A DNA stretch of 64,000 nt from Denitratisoma sp. DHT3 (GTDB lineage: Bacteria > Pseudomonadota > Gammaproteobacteria > Burkholderiales > Rhodocyclaceae), in the NCBI RefSeq assembly GCF_007833355.1, contig NZ_CP020914.1:3272047-3336046 (forward strand). Reading direction: 5' to 3'. Made by a program: the position numbers and the translations under genes. Each line of letters opens with the position of its first letter. The first letter of the stretch is position 1. This document shows positions 28,047-37,818 of this stretch, piece after piece. A model generated the notes under the pieces. That model saw only the letters and a list, made by a program, of their open reading frames with translations, was not told where the DNA came from and did not search any database.

Positions 28047-29276
28047 TTAGAAAACGAAATCCAACGCGGCGCTGACGACGTTGGCGCTCTTGTTGAAGCC
28101 AGCCGGATATTGGCCGGTGCGGCCCTCGAAGAAGAAGCCGTCGCTCGGGCTGGTGATTACACGGTCGTACTGGAACTTGAGGGCGGTATTTTTCATGAAG
28201 TCCCAGCGCACGCCGAGGCTGACGGATTTCTGGCTCTGGTCGGCCGCGGTGAACGCGTTGACGCCACCCGCCAGAATCGGACCGTAGCCCGGAATCGCGG
28301 CCAGGGAGGCGGGAGCGATCGGCGCGCTGCTGCCATCCTTCTTGTTGCGCAGATAGCTGGCATAGGGCGTGAAGTTGCCGATGCGGCGGCCGGCTGTGAC
28401 GTACCAGCCGGTATTGTTGGCCGAAGTCATGAGGGCCGAGTCGAATTTCAACTTGGTCCATTCCGCTTGGACCTGCCAGGTGCCGTCATCGTAGGTGCCG
28501 CCCAGGCCGGTGAAGGAATAAGGAATGCGGCGGATATCATTGCGCATGAAGTTGGCATAGGCGGGGTCGAAGTTGCCGATGAAGCCAATCAGGGCGTTCG
28601 CCTCAAGGTGGTTGATCGCAAGAGTTCCCTCCGTATAGCTGATGCGACCCATCCACGGCCCATTCTCGGCGCTGCCGATGAGCCAGCGCAGGTCGTCACT
28701 CTTGGAGCCGCCGCCCGTATAACTGTGGAGGCGGGTAACCGCAGTGCCTCCGCTCACGGTATAGACCGTGTCCCCGGAATTGGTCTTCCAGGTCACGTCG
28801 ATGCCATCGTTGGGGCCGGGGGTGGCGCGAGGGCCATAAACGCCGACGGGCTGGCGCACCAGCAGGTTGGCGTAGCCGACGAAGGCGAAATCGGTGTTCA
28901 TGAAGGAGCCGGCATACATGCGGCCGGCGCGAACGTACAGGTTGGGGGTGAACTTGTACTTGGCGTAGCCCCACTCCACCTTCGGGCGATAGCTGTTGTC
29001 GTAGCCGCGTTTGCTCATGATCTGCGCGGTGAAGGACAGTTTGTCGTCAACGATCAAGTCGCCTTGCACCGCCACTTTGTTGTCGATGAATTCGAAATCC
29101 TTGCGCGCCCCACCCGGTACATTGGTGTCCGTGCTGTAGGCGACGCTATCGGTGTTGGTCATGGCGCCACCAATGGTGCCAAAGCCTGAAAGCTTGAAGT
29201 CGACGGCCTGGGCGGAGGCGCCCAAGGTCCCGATGGCTGTCGCCAGGATGACCTGGGCAACGTGATTTTTTTTCAT
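28047..29276 (-). CDS. Porin-like outer-membrane beta-barrel protein, copy 1
   Basis: 409 residues. The signal peptide ends ...TLGASAQAVD and is followed by the barrel start FKLSGFGTIGGAMTN, shared in style with the two barrels at 41-44 kb (LSGFGTVGYA). The C-terminus AALDFVF ends in Phe. Repeated aromatic, Gly-rich strands such as VEWGYAKYKFTPNLYVRAGRMY support a porin. Probably lets a small solute reach the periplasm where the mini-PBP would bind it. Co-transcribed with the chemoreceptor upstream (gap 26 bases). Confidence 0.83.
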   Translation of the reverse strand: MKKNHVAQVILATAIGTLGASAQAVDFKLSGFGTIGGAMTNTDSVAYSTDTNVPGGARKDFEFIDNKVAVQGDLIVDDKLSFTAQIMSKRGYDNSYRPKVEWGYAKYKFTPNLYVRAGRMYAGSFMNTDFAFVGYANLLVRQPVGVYGPRATPGPNDGIDVTWKTNSGDTVYTVSGGTAVTRLHSYTGGGSKSDDLRWLIGSAENGPWMGRISYTEGTLAINHLEANALIGFIGNFDPAYANFMRNDIRRIPYSFTGLGGTYDDGTWQVQAEWTKLKFDSALMTSANNTGWYVTAGRRIGNFTPYASYLRNKKDGSSAPIAPASLAAIPGYGPILAGGVNAFTAADQSQKSVSLGVRWDFMKNTALKFQYDRVITSPSDGFFFEGRTGQYPAGFNKSANVVSAALDFVF

Positions 29277-29302
29277 GGTGATTTCCCTTTTCGTGTTTGG
29301 AA

Positions 29303-30979
29303 TTAAATTTTGAAATGACCCGAGACGCTCTTGAGGCTCTGGGTCAGATTGCTGATCTTTCGTGAAATTTCAGTCAGCGCCCTGGCCTGCGCGTTGGAGG
29401 CGCTGGAGATGGACTCCAGATCGGTGATGCGCTGAGTAATGGACTCCGAGCCTTGTTGCTGTTGCTCGGTTGCGCGGGCGATCTCATGGTTCATGGTCCG
29501 GATCGTTCCCACCTTGGCTGTGATTTCCTGCAACGTGTGGCCTGACTCGGTAATTTGCTCCACGCTCGAGATCGCTTTGGTCTGGCTGGTTTCGATGATG
29601 TTCGACAGGGCCGACATGGTCCGGTCGACCTGGTCGACGATCGAGCCCACCTCGACGGTGGCTTCCTGTGTCTGCCCCGAGAGCTTGCGTACCTCGTCGG
29701 CCACCACGGCGAAACCTCTTCCATGCTCTCCGGCGCGCGCAGCTTCAATGGCCGCATTGAGCGCGAGCAGATTGGTCTGGTCCGCGATCCCCTTGATGGT
29801 GTTGACCACTGTGCCAATGCGCGCGGCGTCGTTGCGCAGATTGCCCAGCTCGGTAAATGCCTGCTGCACACTGGCGGCCAGGCCGTTGATGGTCGAAATC
29901 GTCGTCTGGATACCGCTGTAACTGGTCTGTGTGACTTCGTCGGCCATGGTGGCGGCCGTGGAAGCGCTCTCGGCGCTTTGGGCAACTTGTTCAATTCCGG
30001 TACGAATGGAGTTGACGCCTTCGGTCACATCCGCAACGACGCCATGCTGCTGGGCGACGAAGGCCTCGGTATTGGAAACCACTCCGCCCATGTCGGCGGC
30101 GGCGGCTTCCAGGGACTTCAAGGAATCCACCAGGCTGCCGATGTCTTTTTGCAGCTTGGATACGAACTCATTGAACCGGGTGACCAATTCGCCGATTTCA
30201 TCGCCGGTTTCGGGCGTGATTCGGCGGGTCAGGTCGCCTTCGCCGGCAGCGATGTCGCGCATGGATCGAACCACGGTCGCCACGCTGCGCGTGATCAGCG
30301 ATGCCATGTACCAGGCCAGCAAGGCCGCCGCGACAACGGCGACGGCGCCAATGAGGCCAATGCCCATCATGTGGCGAGAGGTGGCGGAGGACGCATCCAC
30401 CATCGCGGTGAAATTCTTGAGCGTGTTTTCCCGTAGGCTGTTGAACTGCAACCTGGTGTCGTCCAGGGCTTTTTTCATTTCGGCGAGGTTGCCGCCTGCC
30501 GACCCCATGTCGAGGGTGCCACTGATCAGGGCGTTGGATATGCTCTGCGCCTTGCCGTAGTAGCCGTCAAAGGTTTGCAACGCCTGTTCGGCGGCCGCTC
30601 GCTGCCCCTCGTCCAGTTTGGCGAACTTCTGAAGGTTCTGGCGGATGTTCTCGGCAAGACCGTCCGCTGTTTTCACCATGTCCGACTCCCCGGTCGCGGC
30701 GGCGGAATTCAATGTTTCGGTGATCTTTTCCAGGGTGGTCACATTGATCGTGGCCACCTCCAGCGTCGGAAAGGTCACGTCGCGGATACGGTCAAGCCGT
30801 TGGGTGTTACCCAGTGTGGCCACCATGGTGTAGACAAGGAAGCCGATGAACAACAAGACGCCGACGGCTGGAGCCAAGAGCACTTTTGTGCGCAGAGGGA
30901 GGTTTTTATAGAACCCACTGCCACCACGAGGGGTGGGGTTCCCTCTGTTGGAAAAATGTATTGGGGATTCCAGGGCCAT
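29303..30979 (-). CDS. Methyl-accepting chemotaxis protein
   Basis: About 558 residues. TM1 lies near residues 33-53, a periplasmic helical sensor near 55-203 and TM2 near 205-226, followed by a HAMP domain ([24 protein letters not shown]). The conserved MCP signalling tip is [24 protein letters not shown]. Start at MALESP is chosen because GGAGG precedes it; an ATG at 31030 would add 17 residues. It is followed immediately by a porin and a mini-PBP gene, suggesting that the receptor reads the occupancy of that periplasmic protein or shares its ligand. Confidence 0.9.
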   Translation of the reverse strand: MALESPIHFSNRGNPTPRGGSGFYKNLPLRTKVLLAPAVGVLLFIGFLVYTMVATLGNTQRLDRIRDVTFPTLEVATINVTTLEKITETLNSAAATGESDMVKTADGLAENIRQNLQKFAKLDEGQRAAAEQALQTFDGYYGKAQSISNALISGTLDMGSAGGNLAEMKKALDDTRLQFNSLRENTLKNFTAMVDASSATSRHMMGIGLIGAVAVVAAALLAWYMASLITRSVATVVRSMRDIAAGEGDLTRRITPETGDEIGELVTRFNEFVSKLQKDIGSLVDSLKSLEAAAADMGGVVSNTEAFVAQQHGVVADVTEGVNSIRTGIEQVAQSAESASTAATMADEVTQTSYSGIQTTISTINGLAASVQQAFTELGNLRNDAARIGTVVNTIKGIADQTNLLALNAAIEAARAGEHGRGFAVVADEVRKLSGQTQEATVEVGSIVDQVDRTMSALSNIIETSQTKAISSVEQITESGHTLQEITAKVGTIRTMNHEIARATEQQQQGSESITQRITDLESISSASNAQARALTEISRKISNLTQSLKSVSGHFKI

Positions 30980-31030
30980 GATGCCTCCGTTTCTGCTTCC
31001 ATTCGAATCGACTGGTAAAACTCTGGTCAT

Positions 31031-31306
31031 TTCATTCCAATGTTACGAAATACTCTATCCGGATAAGGGCGTGATTCCTTATTTTGGGTAGCCCCACTTT
31101 TTTCGGCTACCAGGCGGTCACCACGGATGTGACGGGTCACGTGGGCAAGGCTAGGAAGCGCTTGATGGTGTATGAAGGGAGATGGCTCTCGTCATTACAA
31201 GTGTTCAAGCTGAATGTCATGGTTGGTATAAAGCCCACCGACTCAACCTCCCTCTCTGGAGGATTCCCCATCCTGGGGGAGGATTGGGGGACGCAGGATC
31301 AAGAGA
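31031..31306. other. Unassigned intergenic stretch
   Basis: Between the chemoreceptor and the gene fragment that precedes tRNA-Arg. I see no coding similarity; open frames here lack ribosome sites and family resemblance. It may be residue of an element integrated at the tRNA. Confidence 0.4.
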
Positions 31307-31507
31307 ATGCGCCGAGCCGATCTCGGTCAAGAACGAGAGGCATTAAGCGGAGCAAAAGCGAGCCGGCGGGGACTGCCGGCGTATGCCTGCATCAAGCTGG
31401 CGAAGTTGATCGGCGTTGAACCGATCTCGGTCATCGCAGCGTCCGAACTGGTGACGGAGAAAAAAGAAGAGCGGCGAGCCGAATGGCTCCCGCTCTTGAC
31501 TGATGAC
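31307..31507 (+). pseudogene. Fragment of a small phage/plasmid-type repressor-like gene
   Basis: The frame encodes LPAYACIKLAKLIGVEPISVIAASELVTEKKEERRAEWLPLL, split here as YACIKLAKLIGV and VIAASELVTEKKEERR. It resembles the C-terminal half of small Cro/DUF3693-like repressors of filamentous phages and plasmids. The N-terminal helix-turn-helix is not recognisable. The frame runs into the antisense of tRNA-Arg without its own stop. The location exactly at the tRNA 3' end fits a decayed integrated element. Weak call. Confidence 0.4.
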
Positions 31508-31584
31508 TGGCGCGCCCGGCGCGATTCGAACGCACGACCCCTGCCTTCGGAGGGCAGTACTCTATCCAGCTGAGCTACGGGCGC
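31508..31584 (-). tRNA. tRNA-Arg (anticodon CCG)
   Basis: A 77-nt cloverleaf on the minus strand. The acceptor stem GCGCCCG pairs with CGGGCGC, with a D arm GCTCAGCTGGATAGAG, an anticodon loop CTCCGAA within CTGCC/GGCAG, a T arm GTGCGTTCGAATCGCGC and an encoded CCA. Anticodon CCG reads CGG codons. A gene fragment abuts its 3' end, suggesting past use as an integration site. Confidence 0.95.
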
Positions 31585-31644
31585 AAAGGGGGGCGAAGGA
31601 TAGCGCGTTTCGGTTTCCGAGTCCATGCCCGTTGTTCGATTGGC

Positions 31645-31650
31645 TATAAT
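31645..31650 (+). promoter_or_regulatory. Candidate -10 element for the cytochrome c gene
   Basis: TATAAT in GGCTATAATCC, about 42 bases before the ATG of the cytochrome gene. No convincing -35 hexamer is seen at 17 bases. Confidence 0.35.
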
Positions 31651-31691
31651 CCGGACCTTCCTTCGCGTCCTGTTTCGAGGCCTTGTCCATC

Positions 31692-32123
31692 ATGTCCCAT
31701 TTCAATCCGCGCATTGCCGCCCTGCTGAGCGTCCTTTCCGTTTCTTCCGCCGCCATCGCCATGGGCGGCAAGCCCAAGGTCGACGAAGAGGCGGTGCTGG
31801 CCCGTATCCAGCCTGTCGCCCAGGTTCAATTGGCGGGTGCGGCGGGTAGTGCCGCGGGAGGGCGCAGCGGCGAGGATCTGTTCCAGTCCGCCTGCAACGC
31901 CTGTCACGGCACCGGCGCCCTGAATGCGCCGAAGGTGGGCGACAAGGGCGCTTGGGCGCCGCGTCTCGCCAAGGGGTTGGACGGGCTGCTCAAGTCCGCC
32001 ACCAATGGCCTGAACGCGATGCCGCCCAAGGGGGGCGCCGCCGACGCGACCGACAAGGAGCTGGCCTCGGCCATCGTGTACATGGTCAACAAATCGGGCG
32101 GCAACCTCAAGGAGCCCCAGTAA
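31692..32123 (+). CDS. Class I c-type cytochrome (c5-like)
   Basis: 143 residues with an N-terminal signal (IAALLSVLSVSSAAIA), one heme-attachment site CNACH (residues 68-72) and a likely axial Met in LNAMPPKGG (about 110). The C-terminal helix is ELASAIVYMVNK. Matches short monoheme cytochromes c5 used as periplasmic electron carriers. ATG at 31692 is chosen over an upstream TTG. Between tRNA-Arg and rep, transcribed alone. Confidence 0.88.
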   Translation: MSHFNPRIAALLSVLSVSSAAIAMGGKPKVDEEAVLARIQPVAQVQLAGAAGSAAGGRSGEDLFQSACNACHGTGALNAPKVGDKGAWAPRLAKGLDGLLKSATNGLNAMPPKGGAADATDKELASAIVYMVNKSGGNLKEPQ

Positions 32124-32204
32124 GCCAAGTCCAAATAGCAGGCCAGGCTCGCCGGGTTCCGCGTCGCGGGATTCGCGAGCTTCCGTTCCGGCTGCTGCGG
32201 AACG

Positions 32205-32238
32205 GAAAAATCGACAGGGCGGCTCCGGCTGCCCTGTC
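32205..32238 (-). terminator. Rho-independent terminator of rep
   Basis: On the minus strand GACAGGGC (32238-32231) pairs with GCCCTGTC (32220-32213), extended by GC pairs, and is followed by GATTTTTCC. It lies six bases after the rep stop. Confidence 0.7.
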
Positions 32239-32243
32239 TGCTT

Positions 32244-34247
32244 TCAGGCGCCGTCGGTGCCGGTCTTGTTGAGCAGGGCCTTGAACTGGGCGAAGCGGGC
32301 GCGGCCGGCCTGTTTTTCCTCGGCGGCGGGAATGGCCTCATCGCCGCCGCCGCGCCGCAGGTCGCTTCCCATTTCGTCGATGAAACGAGAAGGCTCGCAG
32401 TCGCGCCATTCCTTGCCGGTCTTGCGGCGCTTGCAGTGACTGAGATAGAGGCTCATGCGGGCGCGGGTGATGCCGACGTACATCAGGCGGCGTTCCTCCT
32501 GCAGCTTGACCGGCTCCAGGGAATCGCGATGGGGCAGGATGCCTTCTTCCACGCCGACCAGGAACACGTGGCGGAATTCGAGGCCCTTGGCCGCGTGCAG
32601 GGTGGCCAGTTGCACCGCGTCGGTTTCCTGGTCGTTCTTGTCCAGCATGCTGATCAGGGCCACGGTCTGCGCGAGTTCCAGCAGGCTCTTGCCGTCCTCC
32701 TCGCCGCGCCGGCCCAGCCAGTCCACGAAGTCCCGCACGTTCGCCCATTTGCCTTCCGCCTCGCGCGGCTCCAGGGTCTCGAACAGGTGGGCCTCGTAGT
32801 CGATGGCCTTCAGCAGGTCCTCCAGCACCTGCCGCGCCGGCTCGCGACCGGCGCGCGATTCCATGCGGACGATGAACTGGCAGAAGGTGCGCACGGCTTC
32901 CAGTTGCCGTGGATTGAGATGCTGTTCCACTCCCACCGCGACGGCGGCGGAGAACAACCCGATGTGGCGCTGGCCGCCGATGCGACCCAGGGTTTCCAGG
33001 GTGGCGCCGCCGATGCCCCGCTTGGGCGTGGTGACCGCGCGGATGAAGGCCGGATCGTCGTCCTGGTTGGCCATCAGTCGCAGGTAGCTGGTGATGTCCT
33101 TGATCTCGGCGCGCTCGAAGAAGGACTGACCGCCGGAGAGCACGTAGGGCACCTTCTGGTTGCGCAGTTGCTGCTCCAGCGCCCGGGCCTGGTGATTGCC
33201 GCGGTAGAGGATGGCGTAGTCCGACCACTTGCCCCGGTGCTGGAAACGATGGGCGGTGAGCCGGGAGGCAACCCATTCCGCCTCGTGCTCGCCATCCCGG
33301 CAGATCTGGATGTGGATCGCGTCGCCGTGGCCCAGGTCGGACCACAGGCGCTTTTCGAAGACCTTGGGATTGTGGGCGATCACCGCGTTGGCGGCGGCCA
33401 GGATGCGCGCCGTCGAACGGTAGTTCTGCTCCAGCTTGATCACCTTGAGGCGGGGGAAGTCCTCCTGCAACAGATGGATGTTGCCGATGTCGGCGCCGCG
33501 CCAGGCGTAGATGGACTGGTCGTCGTCGCCCACCGCGGTGAAGGCGGCGCGGGGGCCGGCCAGCAGTTTCATCAGGCGGTACTGGCAGCGGTTGGTGTCC
33601 TGGTATTCATCCACCAGCAGATGCCAGATGCGGCTCTGCCAGCGGGCCAGGGCTTCCTGGTTGGCCTCGAACAGATTTACCGGCAGGCGGATCAGATCGT
33701 CGAAATCCACCGCCTGGTAGGCCCGCAGGGTGCGCTCGTACTCGCCATAGACCTGGGCTGCCGCCCGCTCCATCTCGTCCGCCGCCTGGGCGGCGGCCTC
33801 CTCGGGGCCGAGCAGGGCGTTCTTCCACAGGGAAATGCGGTTCTGCACCGCGCGCCGCCGGTCCTTGTCGGCGTTTTTCATCAAATCCTGGAACAGCCCG
33901 CCCACGTCGGAGGCGTCGAGGATGGAAAAGCCCGGCTTCAGCCCCAGCGCCTTCGCCTCCTGGCGCAGGATGCGCACCCCCAGGGCGTGGAAGGTGGATA
34001 CGGTCAGCCCTCCGCTGGCGCCGTCGCCCAGCAGCTGCGCGGCCCGCTCCTTCATCTCCTTGGCGGCCTTGTTGGTGAAGGTGATGGCGGTGATCCTGGA
34101 TGGCGAATAACCGCAGTCCTTCACCAGGTAGGCGATCTTCTGGGTGATCACCCGGGTCTTGCCGCTGCCGGCCCCGGCCAGCACCAGCAGGGGACCGTCG
34201 AGATAGTGGATGGCTTCCCGCTGGGGGGCGTTGAGGCCAGCCGTCAA
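32244..34247 (-). CDS. rep: ATP-dependent DNA helicase Rep (UvrD family)
   Basis: 667 residues of superfamily 1A helicase. Seen in order: NAPQREAI, Walker A LAGAGSGKTRVI, ITFTNKAAKEMKER, TFHALGVRIL, Walker B LLVDEYQDTN, VGDDDQSIYAWRGAD, LEQNYRST, LATLHAAKGLEF and RRLMYVGITRA. Unwinds 3'-5' and helps replication forks pass bound proteins. The start is TTG (TTGACGGCTGGC) overlapping the stop of the upstream zinc-ribbon gene. Size and motifs fit Rep rather than UvrD. Confidence 0.93.
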   Translation of the reverse strand: MTAGLNAPQREAIHYLDGPLLVLAGAGSGKTRVITQKIAYLVKDCGYSPSRITAITFTNKAAKEMKERAAQLLGDGASGGLTVSTFHALGVRILRQEAKALGLKPGFSILDASDVGGLFQDLMKNADKDRRRAVQNRISLWKNALLGPEEAAAQAADEMERAAAQVYGEYERTLRAYQAVDFDDLIRLPVNLFEANQEALARWQSRIWHLLVDEYQDTNRCQYRLMKLLAGPRAAFTAVGDDDQSIYAWRGADIGNIHLLQEDFPRLKVIKLEQNYRSTARILAAANAVIAHNPKVFEKRLWSDLGHGDAIHIQICRDGEHEAEWVASRLTAHRFQHRGKWSDYAILYRGNHQARALEQQLRNQKVPYVLSGGQSFFERAEIKDITSYLRLMANQDDDPAFIRAVTTPKRGIGGATLETLGRIGGQRHIGLFSAAVAVGVEQHLNPRQLEAVRTFCQFIVRMESRAGREPARQVLEDLLKAIDYEAHLFETLEPREAEGKWANVRDFVDWLGRRGEEDGKSLLELAQTVALISMLDKNDQETDAVQLATLHAAKGLEFRHVFLVGVEEGILPHRDSLEPVKLQEERRLMYVGITRARMSLYLSHCKRRKTGKEWRDCEPSRFIDEMGSDLRRGGGDEAIPAAEEKQAGRARFAQFKALLNKTGTDGA

Positions 34248-34477
34248 CGCAGCTTACCGCGCAGAGGAGTCACCTTGTCTTTCGCATTGATCGTGACGGT
34301 GCCTTCGCCGCCGCTGAGGTTGCCGCAATCGCAACTGGCCGGCAAATGGGAAACCGAACTGATGATGTGGCTGCACTCGGTGCATTCGTAGTAAACATCG
34401 CCACCTCGCGGCAAGATCCCGTCGGCCTGAAGGGAAATGGGGTCGAAGCGATAGATTTTGCGCAGATCGATTTTCAT
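34244..34477 (-). CDS. Small zinc-ribbon-like protein
   Basis: 77 residues (MKIDLRKIYRFDPISLQADG...). Four cysteines in CTEC and CDC arrangements around YYECTECSHIISS and PASCDCGNL suggest a metal-binding knuckle. Its stop overlaps the rep start in TTGA, so it is translationally coupled to the helicase. I do not recognise a named family. The longer frame to 34573 lacks support. Confidence 0.65.
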   Translation of the reverse strand: MKIDLRKIYRFDPISLQADGILPRGGDVYYECTECSHIISSVSHLPASCDCGNLSGGEGTVTINAKDKVTPLRGKLR

Positions 34478-34663
34478 GGGGGGCTCGCTGAAGCGGAAAG
34501 GCCTGGAACGGGGAGGGTCAGGTCGGGTTGTCGTTGAGGACGGTGGGAGAATTCTAGAGCCTAATGGGGGCATGGGGCGGCAGGACGCCGGTATTGCTCA
34601 GGTATGTCCCGCCGCGAAATTATAATTTGATCGCCAATACATCTTGATCGAGGAGATACCGTG

Positions 34664-35515
34664 ATGTCCGAATCGTCTACTGCCGCCCCGCTGTCCGGCC
34701 GCGCCTATTTTGTCAGCGGTGGGGGCAGCGGCATCGGGCTGGCCTGTGCTGCGCGTCTGGTCGCCGACGGGGCGGCGGTCGCGATCTGCGGTCGCGGCGA
34801 GGGCCGCCTGGAAAGCGCCGCCCGCCGGATTGCCGCTGCGGCGAGAGGGGGCGGCAGCGTGCGCACGGTCGTCGCCGACGTGACGGTGGAGGCGGATGTG
34901 CAGCGCGCCGTTGCGGTGGCCCTGGAGGCCACGGGGCGTCTGGACGGCTGCATCGCCAATGCCGGCGGTGGCGGCGTGCCCGGTCCCTACCATGCCCAGG
35001 ACCCGGCGGAATTCCTGCGGGTGCTGCACCTCAACCTGCTGGGCACCATGCTCTGCGTCAAGCACGCCGTCAGGCCGATGATCGCGGCAGGCGGCGGTTC
35101 CTTCATCGGCATGTCCTCCATCACCGGCGTTCTTTCCCACCCGTATTTCGGTGCCTATCCGGTGGCGAAGGCCGGCGTGGAAGCCATGATGCGCAACGCG
35201 GCCGACGAGTACGGCCGCTTCAAGGTGCGCTTCAACGCGATCCGCCCCGGCTTCATCGAAACCGAGATGATGGAGAGCATTCCGCGCGACAGCGCCGCCT
35301 ACCGCAGCTACCTGGACAACACTCCGCTGGGCGATGTCGGCCAGCCGGAGGACGTGGCCAACCTTGCCCGCTTCCTGCTGGGCGACGAGGCGCGCTGGAT
35401 CACCGGCCAGTGCATCGGCGTGGACGGTGGGCATTCCCTGCGTCGCGGCCCCGATTTCAGCGCGGTGGCGGAGATGATCCATGGCCGTGAAGTGCTGGAG
35501 GGTGTGATGTCCTGA
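34664..35515 (+). CDS. SDR-family oxidoreductase
   Basis: About 283 residues. Cofactor motif SGGGSGIG near residues 20-27, ANAGGGG, active-site YPVAK (instead of YxxSK), and ITGQCIGVDGG near the C-terminus. GAGGAG lies 5-9 bases before GTG 34661 / ATG 34664. Substrate unknown. It stands alone between rep and minC and may belong to the same lipid/steroid metabolism as the SDRs of the first 20 kb. Confidence 0.88.
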   Translation: MSESSTAAPLSGRAYFVSGGGSGIGLACAARLVADGAAVAICGRGEGRLESAARRIAAAARGGGSVRTVVADVTVEADVQRAVAVALEATGRLDGCIANAGGGGVPGPYHAQDPAEFLRVLHLNLLGTMLCVKHAVRPMIAAGGGSFIGMSSITGVLSHPYFGAYPVAKAGVEAMMRNAADEYGRFKVRFNAIRPGFIETEMMESIPRDSAAYRSYLDNTPLGDVGQPEDVANLARFLLGDEARWITGQCIGVDGGHSLRRGPDFSAVAEMIHGREVLEGVMS

Positions 35516-35587
35516 TGCGGCGGGTAACGATTCGGCAGGCCATTGCCCGAATCGGGACGGGCCGCTAGACTGCGGCGCCCGGGAACA

Positions 35588-36325
35588 ATGATGAAACCCA
35601 CCGCCATGTCCGCTGCCAAGCCCATCGAATTCAAGGGCACCTCCCTCTCGGTGGTGTCCGTCGTTCTCGCCTCCCTGGATATCGCCGGCCTGGACAAGGC
35701 GCTTGCCGCCATGCCCGGCGGCAAGCGGCGCTTTTTCGAAGGCGACGCGGCAGTCCTCGATCTGGCCGCGGTGGCGGGGGAAACCGCCGCCGACTGGCCC
35801 GCGCTGCTGACCTTGCTGAAGGATTACGGCCTGCAGCCGGTGGCGGTGTGCAACGGCGGCGCGGCCTTGACCGCCCAGGCCAATGACGTCGGGCTGGTCG
35901 CCATCGAGGCGACGGAACTGGCCCGCCCCAGCCGCAAGCCGACGGCGGAACAGGCACCGGCCGCGCCGCCGGCCGCCGCCGCGATGATCGTGGACAAGCC
36001 GCTGCGTTCCGGCCAGCGGATCTATGCCCGAGGGGGCGACCTGATCCTGACCGCGATGGTCTCCGCCGGCGCCGAGGTGATCGCCGACGGCAGCATCCAC
36101 GTCTATGCGCCGCTGCGTGGCCGCGCCCTGGCCGGCGCGAGCGGGGATGGCGGCGCGCGGATACTCTGCACCTGCTTCGAGGCGGAACTGGTATCCGTGG
36201 CCGGTACCTACCGGACCTTCGAGCAGGGGTTGCCGTCCCAATTGGCCAAGAAGCCGGTCCAGGTGCGTCTGGAAGCGGGCAGTGGCCAGCAGACGCTGCT
36301 GCTCGACGCGCTGTCCCTGGGCTGA
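35588..36325 (+). CDS. minC: Septum site-determining protein MinC
   Basis: About 245 residues: the N-terminal FtsZ-inhibiting domain ([19 protein letters not shown]), a Pro/Ala-rich linker near 120-135, and the C-terminal beta-helix domain ([44 protein letters not shown]) that binds MinD. Blocks Z-ring assembly away from midcell. First gene of minCDE. ATGs at 35588, 35591 and 35606 are all possible. Confidence 0.95.
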   Translation: MMKPTAMSAAKPIEFKGTSLSVVSVVLASLDIAGLDKALAAMPGGKRRFFEGDAAVLDLAAVAGETAADWPALLTLLKDYGLQPVAVCNGGAALTAQANDVGLVAIEATELARPSRKPTAEQAPAAPPAAAAMIVDKPLRSGQRIYARGGDLILTAMVSAGAEVIADGSIHVYAPLRGRALAGASGDGGARILCTCFEAELVSVAGTYRTFEQGLPSQLAKKPVQVRLEAGSGQQTLLLDALSLG

Positions 36326-36453
36326 GCGCCGGCCGGGAATCGGCGCGAGCGTTCCTTTCAGCCCCGGATTTCCCCTTTTTTCCCCCAAAGGCAAGCACTT
36401 GGCGCCCGCTAGAATCGGCGTCTTGAAACCATTCATTCGAGGGAGAGTCTTCC

Positions 36454-37269
36454 GTGACCCGAATCATCGTCGTGACCTCCGGCAAGGGGGGCGTGGGTAA
36501 AACCACCACCAGCGCCAGTATTTCCTCGGGGCTGGCCATGCGCGGTTTCAAGACTGCGGTGGTCGATTTCGACGTGGGCCTGCGCAATCTGGACCTGATC
36601 ATGGGCTGCGAGCGGCGGGTGGTCTACGATCTGGTCAACGTGGTCAATGGCGAAGCCAATCTCACCCAGGCGCTGATCAAGGACAAGCACTGCGAGAACC
36701 TGTTCGTCCTGCCCGCCTCCCAGACCCGGGACAAGGACGCCCTGACCGAGGACGGCGTCGAAAAAGTGCTCAAGGAGCTGGAGCACATGGGCTTCGAATA
36801 CATCATCTGCGACAGCCCGGCGGGCATCGAGCGGGGCGCGGTGATGGCCCTGACCTTCGCCGACGAGGCCATCGTGGTCACCAACCCGGAAGTGTCCTCG
36901 GTGCGCGATTCCGACCGCATCCTGGGCATCCTCCAGGCCAAGTCCCGCCGCGCCCAGGCGGGCGGCGAACCGGTCAAGGAGCACCTGCTGGTCACCCGCT
37001 ATTCGCCGAAGCGGGTGGAAGACGGCGAGATGCTGTCCTACAAGGACGTGCAGGAGATCCTGCGCGTGCCCATCCTGGGCGTCATCCCCGAGTCGGAGAG
37101 CGTGCTGCATGCCTCCAACCAGGGCACGCCGGCAATCCACATCAAGGACTCCGACGTTGCCGCGGCCTACCTGGATACCGTGGGCCGCTTCCTGGGGGAG
37201 GACAAACCCCTGCGTTTCGTCGATTACGAGAAGCCCGGCCTCCTCAAGCGTCTGTTCGGAGGCAAGTGA
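36454..37269 (+). CDS. minD: Septum site-determining ATPase MinD
   Basis: 271 residues. Deviant Walker [11 protein letters not shown] (residues 9-18), [22 protein letters not shown], and [12 protein letters not shown]. The C-terminal amphipathic helix [14 protein letters not shown] anchors it to the membrane. Starts with GTG preceded by GGGAGAG. Partner of MinC and MinE in pole-to-pole oscillation. Confidence 0.97.
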   Translation: MTRIIVVTSGKGGVGKTTTSASISSGLAMRGFKTAVVDFDVGLRNLDLIMGCERRVVYDLVNVVNGEANLTQALIKDKHCENLFVLPASQTRDKDALTEDGVEKVLKELEHMGFEYIICDSPAGIERGAVMALTFADEAIVVTNPEVSSVRDSDRILGILQAKSRRAQAGGEPVKEHLLVTRYSPKRVEDGEMLSYKDVQEILRVPILGVIPESESVLHASNQGTPAIHIKDSDVAAAYLDTVGRFLGEDKPLRFVDYEKPGLLKRLFGGK

Positions 37270-37270
37270 C

Positions 37271-37537
37271 ATGTCGCTCCTCGATCTTCTGTTCGGCAGC
37301 AAGCCCAAGTCCGCCAACGTCGCCAAGGAGCGCCTGCAGCTGATCATCGCCCGCGAGCGGTCCAGCGAAGGAGGCGCACCGGACTTCCTGCCCCAACTGC
37401 AGCAGGAACTGATCCAGGTGATCTCCAAATATGTCCGGGTGAACCCCGACGACATCAAGGTGTCGCTGGAAAAGCAGGACAACTACGAGGTACTGGAGGT
37501 CAATATCGTCCTGCCCGAGCCGAGCCGGGTGGGCTGA
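37271..37537 (+). CDS. minE: Cell division topological specificity factor MinE
   Basis: 88 residues beginning [15 protein letters not shown], the membrane-targeting and MinD-binding start, then [13 protein letters not shown], and a C-terminal dimerisation domain ([29 protein letters not shown]). Begins one base after the minD stop. Stimulates MinD ATPase to set midcell division. Confidence 0.96.
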   Translation: MSLLDLLFGSKPKSANVAKERLQLIIARERSSEGGAPDFLPQLQQELIQVISKYVRVNPDDIKVSLEKQDNYEVLEVNIVLPEPSRVG

Positions 37538-37559
37538 TGCACCGGCGCCATGCCGGGGC

Positions 37560-37588
37560 ACGACAAGCCCGGTGGGCGCTGATATAAT
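37560..37588 (+). promoter_or_regulatory. Promoter of tRNA-Ala
   Basis: Perfect TATAAT at 37583-37588 with ACGACA (four of six -35 bases) 17 bases upstream at 37560-37565. The tRNA begins 23 bases downstream. Confidence 0.6.
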
Positions 37589-37610
37589 CCGCGCCGTTTC
37601 GTAGATACTC

Positions 37611-37686
<76 letters not shown>

Positions 37687-37695
37687 AAATTCAGC

Positions 37696-37723
37696 GCCCA
37701 ACCGTTCTCGGTTGGGCGTTTTC
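37696..37723 (+). terminator. Terminator of tRNA-Ala
   Basis: GCCCAACCG (37696-37704), loop TTCT, CGGTTGGGC (37709-37717), then GTTTTC. A nine-bp perfect stem, ten bases after the tRNA. Confidence 0.85.
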
Positions 37724-37818
37724 GCTTGGGCACGCCAGGCATGGCGCGTACCTTCAGGCTGCGCTACCGGGCCGCGCCGATCAGCTGACCCGGTGTTCCC
37801 TGATCCCTGATGAGGCGC

